A stretch of DNA of 64,000 nucleotides from CBDCIS01 sp965217565. GTDB lineage: Bacteria; Chloroflexota; Dehalococcoidia; Lucifugimonadales; CATOSD01. Positions 1 through 7,441 of the stretch are shown in pieces. A program made the position numbers and the translations under genes. The number at the start of each line of letters is the position of its first letter. The stretch's first letter is position 1. Under the pieces are notes generated by a model. It was not told where the DNA came from, ran no database searches, and saw only the letters and a program-made list of their open reading frames with translations. The stretch spans positions 22,483-86,482 of the forward strand of contig CBDCIS010000009.1 in assembly GCA_965217565.1 (NCBI GenBank), read 5' to 3'.

Positions 1-55
1 TTCGAAGGGTAACGGTTCAGCCCCTACCCTATTCGTTTTCAGGAGAGAGTAACAC

Positions 56-985
56 ATGGGCGACATGCTTAAGGACAAGGTAGCTATCGTGACGGGCTCG
101 GGTCGAGGAATCGGCCGGGGCATCGCGCTGCTATTCGGGCAGGAGGGCGCGAGTGTGGTGGTCAACGACCTGGGCGCGGCGGTGGACGGTTCCGGTGACG
201 CGGCTGCCCCCGCGGACCAGGTGGTGAGCGAGATCAAGGCCGCCGGCGGCGGCGGCGTCGCCAACTACGACTCGGTCGCCACCATGGAGGGCGGCGAGAA
301 CATCGTCAAGACCGCCATAGACAACTTCGGCAAGCTGGACATCGTGGTAACTCCCGCGGGAATCCTGCGAGACCGCATGATATTCAACATGACTGAAGAG
401 GAGTGGGACGCGGTGATAGCCGTGCATCTGAAGGGCACGTTCAGCGTGGCGAAGTTCGCCTCCATCCTCTTCAGGCAGCAGAGAAGCGGATGCCTGATAA
501 CCTTCTCATCGACGTCAGGCCTCTACGGCAACTCCGGGCAGGCCAACTACGGCGCGGCAAAGGACGGCATAGCCGGTCTGACGCGGTGCTTCGCCCGCGA
601 CATGGGACGCTACGGCGCGCGCGCCAACTCGATCTCGCCGGGCGCGGATACGCGCATGACGGCGACGGTTCCCGACAGCGCGCGGGAGATTCGGGCCGCG
701 AGCGGAATCCAGAGCGCTTCCGGAGCGCAGCCGATTCGCCTACGGAGAGAGGCCGAGGACATAGCGCCCATGGTCACCTGGCTGGCGTCGGACGCCGCCA
801 AGGACGTGAACGGCCAGGTGTTCCACGTAACCGGCGGCGAGGTCTCTCTTATGAGCAACCCCGAACCCGTTCGCTCGCTGCACACGCAGGGGCGCTGGAC
901 GGTCGAGGAGATAGCGGCGATGTTCCCGGGAACCATCGGGATGGACCTGGTCAATCCGGCGCCGATGCAGCCGCCTCGGCAGTAG
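56..985 (+). CDS. Short-chain dehydrogenase/reductase, (3R)-hydroxyacyl-CoA dehydrogenase-like
   Basis: 309-residue Rossmann-fold SDR, predicted to oxidise or reduce a hydroxy/keto group with NAD(P). The cofactor motif TGSGRGIG is at residues 13-20, a Ser-rich catalytic strand at 150-154 and the catalytic YGAAK at 165-169. The usual NNAG motif reads TPAG (99-102), a departure from the consensus. The segment around NDLG (37-40) and VHLKGTF resembles the hydroxyacyl-CoA dehydrogenase domain of peroxisomal multifunctional enzyme 2, so a fatty-acyl-CoA-type substrate is a reasonable guess but not shown. About 45 C-terminal residues follow the core. The ATG has AGGAGAG eight bases upstream. A hairpin follows the stop. 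Confidence 0.85.
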   Translation: MGDMLKDKVAIVTGSGRGIGRGIALLFGQEGASVVVNDLGAAVDGSGDAAAPADQVVSEIKAAGGGGVANYDSVATMEGGENIVKTAIDNFGKLDIVVTPAGILRDRMIFNMTEEEWDAVIAVHLKGTFSVAKFASILFRQQRSGCLITFSSTSGLYGNSGQANYGAAKDGIAGLTRCFARDMGRYGARANSISPGADTRMTATVPDSAREIRAASGIQSASGAQPIRLRREAEDIAPMVTWLASDAAKDVNGQVFHVTGGEVSLMSNPEPVRSLHTQGRWTVEEIAAMFPGTIGMDLVNPAPMQPPRQ

Positions 986-1028
986 GATCGACAATGGCCG
1001 GGGACGAGTTCCCCGCGTAAGGGATGTA

Positions 1029-1063
1029 GATGAAGCCCCGCGAATCTCTCGCGGGGCTTCATC
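1029..1063 (+). terminator. Terminator-like hairpin after the SDR gene
   Basis: Perfect 15-bp inverted repeat (1029-1043 with 1049-1063) around the loop ATCTC, GC-rich in the middle. It lies 44 bases after the SDR stop and before the next gene's ribosome binding site. No long T-run follows, so intrinsic termination is likely but not certain. Confidence 0.6.
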
Positions 1064-1110
1064 GTTAGTCAACTGGGGGCGTTTGTGGTAGATTATGCCT
1101 ATCGCTTGCC

Positions 1111-1116
1111 AGGAGG
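1111..1116 (+). promoter_or_regulatory. Shine-Dalgarno AGGAGG that fixes the start at 1124
   Basis: Perfect AGGAGG seven bases before ATG 1124. The longer reading frame from GTG 1085 would translate through this site and has no comparable upstream signal, so 1124 is the better start for the molybdenum hydroxylase. Confidence 0.75.
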
Positions 1117-1123
1117 ACTGGAT

Positions 1124-3439
1124 ATGCCGGACTATGAGCCGAACGTGGTTCTTTCTACCCAGGATTATGAGGTGGTAGGCACCAGGCCCATACGCCACGA
1201 TGGTTACGAGAAGGTGACGGGACGCGCGCGCTACGCCGCCGACACTCAGATGGCGGACCTGCTGCACGCCCGACTGCTTCGCAGCCCCCACGCCCACGCG
1301 CGCATAAAGTCGATCGACGCCAGCCGAGCGCTGGCTCTGCCCGGGGTCAGGGCCGTGGTTACCGCCGAGGACCTGCCCGAGATCTCCGCCAACGCGCGCG
1401 AAGGCTCGATGCTGAACTACGGCTTCTACAGCCGCAACGTGATGGCGCGGGAGAAGGCGCTCTACGTGGGCCATGCCGTAGCGGCGGTCGCGGCTGCCAC
1501 GCCGCATATCGCGGAGGAGGCGCTGTCCCTCATAGACGTGGAGTACGAGGTCCTGCCCGCCGCGCTCAATGCCTACGACGCCCTGAAGGACGACGCGCCC
1601 ATTCTACACGAGCGGCTGCTCACCATGTCCAGCCCTGCATCCCGCGCGGGAGGCTACGCCGACGCCGATGCCGAGAAGCCCACGAACCTCGCCAACAACT
1701 TCGAGTTTCGGATGGGCGACCTCGAAAAGGGATTCGAGGACGCGGACGTAGTGGTGGAGCGGGAGTTTCACACCAAGGCCGTTCACCAGGGGTACATCGA
1801 ACCCCACTCCGCGACGGCGTACTGGGGCGACGATGACTACGTGACGGTCTGGACGAGCAGCCAGGGTCACTTCCCGCTACGTGACCACACCTCGACAATC
1901 CTCGGCATACCCGTTTCAAGGGTGAAGCTGGTTCCGATGGAGATCGGCGGGGGGTTCGGAGGCAAGGGCCAGGGCGGGTGCTACCTGGAGCCTTTGGCTG
2001 CCGCTCTCTCACGCAAGACAGGCCACCCAGTGAAGCTCACGATGAGCCGCGTCGAGGTGTTCCAGGGCACCGGCCCCACGTCGGCCACGCACATTCACGT
2101 GAAGATAGGAGCCACCAGCGAGGGCAAGCTGACGGCGGCTGAGGCGCGACTCATGTACGAGGCGGGCGCGTTTCCAGGGTCGCCGGTGCCGTCGGGTTGC
2201 AGGACGATGCTTGCTCCCTACGACATCGAGAACGTCTATATCGAGGGCTACGACGTGGTGGTGAACACGCAAAAGTCGGCGGCGTATCGCGCGCCCGGCT
2301 CCCCCACCGCCGCGTTCGCGGTCGAAACGGTGGTGGACGAGATATGCGAGAAGCTGTCGATAGACCCTATCGAGTTTCGCCTGCGAAACGCCTCCAAGGA
2401 GGGCACGAGACAGGCCGCCGGCCCCGTCTTCCTGAAGATTGGCAACGTGGAGATGCTGGAGGCCGCGAGGGAGCATCCGCACTACCAGGACCCGCTCGAT
2501 GGGCCAAACCGCGGCCGCGGAGTCGCGAGCGGCGCGTGGTTCAATGGGTCGGGTCCGGCGAGCGCGGTGGCGAGCGTGAACCCCGATGGCACGGTCAGCC
2601 TCGTGGAAGGTTCGCCCGACATCGGCGGCAGCCGCGCGGCCATGGCGATGCACGTCGCGGAGGCGTTGGGGATTCCCGTTGAACTGGTCAAACCCTCGAT
2701 AGTCGATACAGACTCCATCGGCTATAGCTCCGGCGCCGGGGGCAGCGGCGTAACCTTCAAGATGGGCAGAGCGTGCTACGAGGCGGCGCAGGACATCCGG
2801 GCGCAGATGGTGGAGCGCGCCGCGCGTATCTGGGACGTGAGCGCGGACGACGTGGAGTACGAGGACGGCGCGCTGCGTCACAAGGTTGACACCGAGCTTC
2901 GAATGACGTTCAAGGAGTTGGCGGCCCAACTCAACGGCACGGGCGGCCCAATCGTGGGGCGCGCCACGGTCAACCCCGGGGGCGTGGGCAACGCCTTCGC
3001 GTTTCACATAGTGGACGTCGAGGTTGACCCTGACACGGGCAAGGTTGACATCCTGCGCTACACCACTGTGCAGGACGTGGGCAAGGCCATTCATCCCAGC
3101 TACGTCGAGGGGCAGATGCAAGGGGGAGCGGTTCAGGGAATCGGCTGGGCGCTGAACGAGGAGTACTACTTCAACGACGCGGGCCAGATGCTCAACTCCA
3201 GCTTCCTGGACTACCGGATGCCAACGTCGCTGGACCTTCCGATGATTGACACCGTTATCGTCGAGGTGGCGAATCCCGGGCATCCCTATGGCGTGAGAGG
3301 TGTTGGCGAGGTGTCGATAGTGCCGCCCATGGCAGCGGTAGCGAACGCGATATACGACGCCGTCGGCGTCCGCATGACGGAGCTGCCGATGTCGCCCGGG
3401 CGCGTAGTGGAGGCGCAGCTGAAGAAGGACGCCGTTTGA
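1124..3439 (+). CDS. Xanthine dehydrogenase/CO dehydrogenase-family molybdopterin-binding subunit
   Basis: About 771 residues, full length for the large catalytic subunit of molybdenum hydroxylases (xanthine oxidase family). Near the N-terminus lies the a/b-hammerhead domain (GYEKVTGRARYAAD). It is followed by the two molybdopterin-binding domains, with GGGFGGKG near residues 275-282, AYRAPGSPTAA near 390 and a C-terminal GVGE near 725 that carries the glutamate normally acting as base at the Mo centre. The substrate cannot be read from sequence. The FAD subunit and the small 2Fe-2S subunit that normally complete the enzyme are not adjacent; an SDR lies before it and a hydrolase after. Start chosen from the AGGAGG at 1111. 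Confidence 0.9.
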   Translation: MPDYEPNVVLSTQDYEVVGTRPIRHDGYEKVTGRARYAADTQMADLLHARLLRSPHAHARIKSIDASRALALPGVRAVVTAEDLPEISANAREGSMLNYGFYSRNVMAREKALYVGHAVAAVAAATPHIAEEALSLIDVEYEVLPAALNAYDALKDDAPILHERLLTMSSPASRAGGYADADAEKPTNLANNFEFRMGDLEKGFEDADVVVEREFHTKAVHQGYIEPHSATAYWGDDDYVTVWTSSQGHFPLRDHTSTILGIPVSRVKLVPMEIGGGFGGKGQGGCYLEPLAAALSRKTGHPVKLTMSRVEVFQGTGPTSATHIHVKIGATSEGKLTAAEARLMYEAGAFPGSPVPSGCRTMLAPYDIENVYIEGYDVVVNTQKSAAYRAPGSPTAAFAVETVVDEICEKLSIDPIEFRLRNASKEGTRQAAGPVFLKIGNVEMLEAAREHPHYQDPLDGPNRGRGVASGAWFNGSGPASAVASVNPDGTVSLVEGSPDIGGSRAAMAMHVAEALGIPVELVKPSIVDTDSIGYSSGAGGSGVTFKMGRACYEAAQDIRAQMVERAARIWDVSADDVEYEDGALRHKVDTELRMTFKELAAQLNGTGGPIVGRATVNPGGVGNAFAFHIVDVEVDPDTGKVDILRYTTVQDVGKAIHPSYVEGQMQGGAVQGIGWALNEEYYFNDAGQMLNSSFLDYRMPTSLDLPMIDTVIVEVANPGHPYGVRGVGEVSIVPPMAAVANAIYDAVGVRMTELPMSPGRVVEAQLKKDAV

Positions 3440-3504
3440 ATAGGGGTGCAGGGAATTGGCAGGATTGGACCGCCGTCCCAACGGCTGATGGCTTGAGGTG
3501 AATG

Positions 3505-4329
3505 ATGCAGGTTACGGATCACGTCTATGTCATGCACATCGATGATGGAGGCGTTGCCCACCCCGGTGGCAGCAACAACTACTTCGTCGGCGATCCGAAC
3601 GAGGAGATGACGCTCATCGACACGGGCGAGCACCACAGGGAGTGGACCCAGAATATCCTCGACTATTACGAAGGGCTTGGACGCCCGAAGATCAACTCAA
3701 TACTGGTTACGCATGGACACCAGGACCACGTTGGTGGGGCGGACAGGGTTTACGACGTGATGCAGTCCCCCGTGCGCTGCCATCCCAAGCTCGTTGAGCG
3801 GCTCGAAAAGATGGTCGGCCAGGGAGCGGTTACCCCCTTGAAGTCGCGGGAGCTAATCCGGATGGGCGGAGGAGCCACTCTGCGCGCGCTGTTCACGCCG
3901 GGTCATGAGGTGGATCACGTCTGCTACTATCTGAAGGAGGACCGCGCACTGTTCACCGGGGACACGATCCTGGGCGCGTCCTCTTCGACTGTGGGCGACC
4001 TTGCCAGCTACATGAAGTCTCTCCGGTTTCTAAAGCGATTCAAGCACGACACTATCTGTCCCGCGCATGGGCCGGTTGTGCCGCCTCCGCGAGGTGGCAA
4101 GCTCGTTCAGTGGTACATCGACCACCGCGAGGAGCGGGAGCGGCAGGTGCTCGAGGCGCTTGGGAAGGGTCTCTCCGAGGTGGAAGAGATAGCCCGCGAC
4201 ATCTACCCGCGCAACCTGAAGAAGGGACTCCGCCACGCCGCGGAACGCAACGTATCCACGCACCTGGAGAAGCTGAAGAAAGAGGGCAGAGTCGCTTCGG
4301 TCGCGGTGCGGTACAGTCTGAGCGAGTAG
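3505..4329 (+). CDS. Metallo-beta-lactamase-fold hydrolase with C-terminal winged-helix-like tail
   Basis: About 274 residues. The metal-binding HGHQDH motif is near residue 70, followed by further ligand regions FTPGHE and FTGDT and a late PAHGP histidine. The C-terminal 60 residues are helical and basic, as in the LACTB2-like branch. Predicted to be a dinuclear zinc hydrolase of unknown substrate. Two ATGs overlap at 3502 and 3505; GAGGTG at 3495-3500 is closer to ideal spacing for 3505. It follows the molybdenum hydroxylase by about 65 bases and may share its transcript. Confidence 0.85.
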   Translation: MQVTDHVYVMHIDDGGVAHPGGSNNYFVGDPNEEMTLIDTGEHHREWTQNILDYYEGLGRPKINSILVTHGHQDHVGGADRVYDVMQSPVRCHPKLVERLEKMVGQGAVTPLKSRELIRMGGGATLRALFTPGHEVDHVCYYLKEDRALFTGDTILGASSSTVGDLASYMKSLRFLKRFKHDTICPAHGPVVPPPRGGKLVQWYIDHREERERQVLEALGKGLSEVEEIARDIYPRNLKKGLRHAAERNVSTHLEKLKKEGRVASVAVRYSLSE

Positions 4330-4351
4330 GCGCTGCCTTACAGAGGCAAAC

Positions 4352-4452
4352 CTTGTGGGCCCATAAGGGAACGCTGGTAGGGGCAGGTCTTGTGCCTGCC
4401 CTCTTTCCTATACCTGGGCGCCCACAAGGGAACGCCCCTACCAACTAAATTG
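4352..4452. repeat. Intergenic REP-like repeat, inverted pair
   Basis: Two arms of one unit: GGGCCCATAAGGGAACGC near 4358 and CGCCCACAAGGGAACGCCCC at 4420-4439, the latter followed by TACCAACTAAATTG. The right-hand unit recurs almost unchanged at 48755-48788. The bases between the arms (GGGGCAGG ... CCTGCCC) form a further short hairpin. Non-coding dispersed repeat; function unknown. Confidence 0.6.
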
Positions 4453-4486
4453 ATGCAGGTTCGCACATAGAGACAGAGGTGGCAGT

Positions 4487-5269
4487 ATGGATCTGATCGA
4501 AGCGGCGCCCAATCCCTTTGGTGGAGTGGTCGTGAACCCGGCAGGCCTGGATTATGACGTCGGCCGGTTTCGCACACGGCTCGCGCATTCGCTGGACGAG
4601 TGGGAGAGCGAGGGCTACAAGGTGGTGTGGCTGGAGATACCCATAGACAAGGCCGCGCTGGTTCCCGTGGCCGTGGAAGCGGGGTTCGCCTACCACCACG
4701 CCAAAGAGACCGATGTGCTGCTCACACGCCGGCTGGTCGATGGCGCGTTCATCCCGCCCTTCGCCACCCACTACGTCGGCGTGGGAGGCGTTGTGGTGAG
4801 CGACTCGGACGAAATCCTGGTGGTGTCGGAGAGGTACCGCGAGTGGAACCCGAACCGGCGCGGGCCAGCCTACAAGCTGCCCGGAGGCGCCCTCCAGCCG
4901 GGCGAACACGTGGCTGACGCCGCAGTGCGCGAGGTACTCGAAGAGACGGGCGTCAGAACGCGGTTCGAGTCGCTGGTCTGCTTCCGGCACTGGCACGGCT
5001 ACCGCTACGGCAAGTCCGACATTTACTTCGTGTGCCGGCTCTCACCTCTGAGCGAAGAGATTACGATGCAGGAAGAGGAGATCGAGGCGTGCCTGTGGAT
5101 GCCGGTGAATGAATTTCTGGGCGAGGGCACGGTGGGCCAGTTCAGCAAGGACATCGTCCGGGCCGCCATGGAGAGTCCGGGAATATCCCCTTCACCGATG
5201 GACGGCTTTGGGGACGCCGACAGGTACGAGTTCTTCATGCCACCGATGGATGGCCTTTACCAGCCCTGA
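4487..5269 (+). CDS. Nudix hydrolase with pre-Nudix N-terminal domain
   Basis: 260 residues. Residues 1-90 match the pattern of the pre-Nudix domain (LDEWESEGYKVVWLEIP region) and residues 95-230 form the Nudix fold. The Nudix box GX5EX7REUXEEXGU is complete: G134, E140, R148-E149, E152-E153, G155. It should hydrolyse a nucleoside diphosphate linked to another group; the substrate is not evident. The ATG follows AGAGGTGG at normal spacing. The downstream metallo-beta-lactamase gene starts 15 bases after its stop, so the two are probably cotranscribed. Confidence 0.85.
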   Translation: MDLIEAAPNPFGGVVVNPAGLDYDVGRFRTRLAHSLDEWESEGYKVVWLEIPIDKAALVPVAVEAGFAYHHAKETDVLLTRRLVDGAFIPPFATHYVGVGGVVVSDSDEILVVSERYREWNPNRRGPAYKLPGGALQPGEHVADAAVREVLEETGVRTRFESLVCFRHWHGYRYGKSDIYFVCRLSPLSEEITMQEEEIEACLWMPVNEFLGEGTVGQFSKDIVRAAMESPGISPSPMDGFGDADRYEFFMPPMDGLYQP

Positions 5270-5284
5270 CGCAAGGAGCTGCCC

Positions 5285-6121
5285 ATGACGGACAGGATAA
5301 GCGTAGGCGCCGCCGAGATAGTCTCCGTGCTGGACATGATCCCGCCTCCACGCGAACTCGGACAGTTCTTCCCCGACGTTCCGCCAGAGAGTTGGACGCC
5401 GTACGGGGATGTCCTGGAAGATGGGCTGCTTCAGCTTTACTACGGCTGCTTCTTCGTGCGCTCCGATGGCAAGACGATACTCGTGGACACCGGCATGGGG
5501 CCGGGTCCTCACCCTGATCGGGGCAATCGCACGGGCGACCTGCTCAACCGGCTGCGCCATGAGGGCGTCCGGCCCGAGGATGTGGACATCGTGGTTCACA
5601 CCCACCTGCACGCCGACCACGTGGGCTGGAACCTCGATATTTCGAGCAAGCCGCCAACTCCCAATTTCCCCGGGGCGCGCTACCTCGCGCCGAGACCGGA
5701 CTGGGAGCACTTCACGAAGCCCGACGTGCTGGAGTCGGCTCCGCAAGTCAGGAACTACGTGGTTCCATTGCAGGAGCTTGGTCTGATGGATCTCGTGGAC
5801 AGCGAGCACGTGGTTACAAACGGGGTTACCACGCTGGCGTCGCCGGGTCATACGCCGGGGCACCAGGTGATTCTGATTAGCTCGCAGGGAGAGAAGGCCA
5901 TGATAGTCGGCGACCTGCTGCATAGCCGCGTGCAGGTGCAGGAGCCCGACTGGTGCGCTGGCGTCGATACCGACAAGCCGCAGAGCCGCCGCAGCCGCGA
6001 GGCCGTGCTGAAGCGGGCGGAGAACGAGGGCTACGTGGTCGCGGCGGGTCACTTCCACCCGCAAGACCACATCGGCAAAGTCGTGCGGCTGGAGGGACGA
6101 CGCTACTGGCAGGCGCTCTGA
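5285..6121 (+). CDS. Metallo-beta-lactamase-fold hydrolase (lactonase-like)
   Basis: 278 residues with a complete HTHLHADH motif at 105-112, then SPGHTPGH, a metal-bridging Asp in IVGDLLH and a late histidine in AAGHFHP. The architecture is that of AHL-lactonase-type members of the superfamily, but the family is broad and the substrate is unassigned. AAGGAG sits nine bases upstream of the ATG. Second metallo-beta-lactamase-fold gene in this cluster; it shares little with the one at 3505 beyond the metal motifs. Confidence 0.85.
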   Translation: MTDRISVGAAEIVSVLDMIPPPRELGQFFPDVPPESWTPYGDVLEDGLLQLYYGCFFVRSDGKTILVDTGMGPGPHPDRGNRTGDLLNRLRHEGVRPEDVDIVVHTHLHADHVGWNLDISSKPPTPNFPGARYLAPRPDWEHFTKPDVLESAPQVRNYVVPLQELGLMDLVDSEHVVTNGVTTLASPGHTPGHQVILISSQGEKAMIVGDLLHSRVQVQEPDWCAGVDTDKPQSRRSREAVLKRAENEGYVVAAGHFHPQDHIGKVVRLEGRRYWQAL

Positions 6122-6200
6122 GCGCGCCCTGCCCTCCCCAATTGGCGCTGAATTCTGCCGGAAGTCTTAAGCGAGCGACGGTCCGAGGAGTTACGACACG

Positions 6201-7142
6201 ATGGCAACGATGGTCACGGGCGGGACGGGGTTCATAGGCGCGCGCATCGTGCGCAAGCTCGTAGAGCGCGGCGAAGAGGTCGTGTGCTTCGACCTCGCGC
6301 TACCCCGCGCCAACCTGCAACCCTACTTGGACAGAATCGAAGTCTATCGTGGCGACATTACGCGGATTCCACACCTGCTGGAAGCTATCGACACTCACGG
6401 CGTTGACAGAGTCGTACACATGGCCGCGCTGCTGCCACCGGACACGGAAGAGCGCCCGCACTTCGGGATGGAGGTCAACATCCAGGGAACCAACAATGTC
6501 TTCGAGGCGGCGAGGTGGACGGGCGTTCAGCGCGTGGTCTATGCAAGCTCTATCGCGGTGTATGGCGTACAGGAGACCTTCGGCGAGCGCCCGCTGACGG
6601 AGGAGGACGCCACCGCGCCGGTAAGCGTGTACGGCATGACGAAGATGGTGAACGACTTTTCGGCGAGCGCGTACAGAGAGCGGTTCGGCATGGACTTGCG
6701 CGCCGTGCGAATCGCTACGGTGTTCGGACACGGTCGTGTCACCGGCATGACCGGCATGATAGGAGGGTTGCTGATGTCCCTGCCCGCCGTCGGCAAGCCG
6801 GTCAGCCTGCCCTTCCACCGCGAGGAGAGGTCGGCGATGATTCACTCGGAGGATGCGGCGGAGATTTTCGTTCGCGTTGCCCTGAGCGATGAGCTTAAGC
6901 ACCACGTGTATCACAGTGGCGGCCATCACGCCACGCTGGGGGAGATGGTGGATATGGTGCGCGGCTTCATCCCGGACGCGGAGATCACGACTGGCGACCG
7001 CTTCGTGCCGCACGTTTATCTGGTGGACAACAGCCGGATGCTGTCGGACGTGGGCTACGAGATGGCGCCGCTGCGAACGCGCGTCCTCGAGCACATCAAC
7101 GACGCGAGACGGGAAGCGGGGCTGGCGGATATAAGTGGGTGA
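6201..7142 (+). CDS. NAD-dependent epimerase/dehydratase (extended SDR)
   Basis: 313 residues. The N-terminal NAD-binding motif TGGTGFIG is at 6-13, the catalytic Ser in YASSIAVYG and the YGMTK motif near residue 145. This is the extended SDR layout used by sugar-nucleotide epimerases and related dehydratases. No nucleotide-sugar genes lie nearby, so a catabolic oxidoreductase role is equally possible. AGGAG lies upstream of the ATG with slightly long spacing. Confidence 0.85.
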   Translation: MATMVTGGTGFIGARIVRKLVERGEEVVCFDLALPRANLQPYLDRIEVYRGDITRIPHLLEAIDTHGVDRVVHMAALLPPDTEERPHFGMEVNIQGTNNVFEAARWTGVQRVVYASSIAVYGVQETFGERPLTEEDATAPVSVYGMTKMVNDFSASAYRERFGMDLRAVRIATVFGHGRVTGMTGMIGGLLMSLPAVGKPVSLPFHREERSAMIHSEDAAEIFVRVALSDELKHHVYHSGGHHATLGEMVDMVRGFIPDAEITTGDRFVPHVYLVDNSRMLSDVGYEMAPLRTRVLEHINDARREAGLADISG

Positions 7143-7170
7143 CGGGGAAACTGAGTGAGCGCAAACGGAG

Positions 7171-7368
7171 ATGGCGCATACTACTATGGTCACTGGAAAT
7201 TACATAAGGCAAAAGCGGCTCGAACCACTCAAGGAGAGACAGCCCAAAGAGGGACGTGAACAGGGGCGTGAAGAGGCTTATAAGGAGTGGGTCGAATGGT
7301 TCGAACGGCGTCAGAAAGCGGAAGAGAGTGGCGAGCCGTTGGATGATCCTCGCCCCGACCAGCGTTGA
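7171..7368 (+). pseudogene. Fragment related to the membrane protein at 42583-43011 (C-terminal half only)
   Basis: 65 codons. From MVTGNYIRQK onward it matches, with a few substitutions, the charged C-terminal tail of the 142-residue membrane protein encoded at 42583-43011, including the ending P-DQ. The N-terminal membrane part of that protein is absent. No well-placed ribosome binding site precedes either possible ATG (7171 or 7186). A truncated gene copy is the simplest reading; a short functional protein cannot be excluded. Confidence 0.6.
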
Positions 7369-7385
7369 GCCGTCTTGTGGAAAAA

Positions 7386-7417
7386 CGAAGCGGGCCGCCG
7401 ATCGGCGGCCCGCTTCG
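7386..7417. terminator. Bidirectional terminator, 16-bp perfect palindrome
   Basis: A 32-base perfect palindrome with no spacer (CGAAGCGGGCCGCCGA and its complement) between convergent genes. On the minus strand it is followed by a run of five T, giving a good intrinsic terminator for the norD-like operon; on the plus strand CGCGTTTC follows. Confidence 0.8.
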
Positions 7418-7441
7418 CGTTTCTGAGGAGTGCGGTCCTGG

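Noticed and set aside
2009..3481. 490-codon minus-strand frame opposite the molybdenum hydroxylase
   Set aside because: Arg/His/Val-rich shadow of a GC-rich gene with complete family motifs on the other strand.
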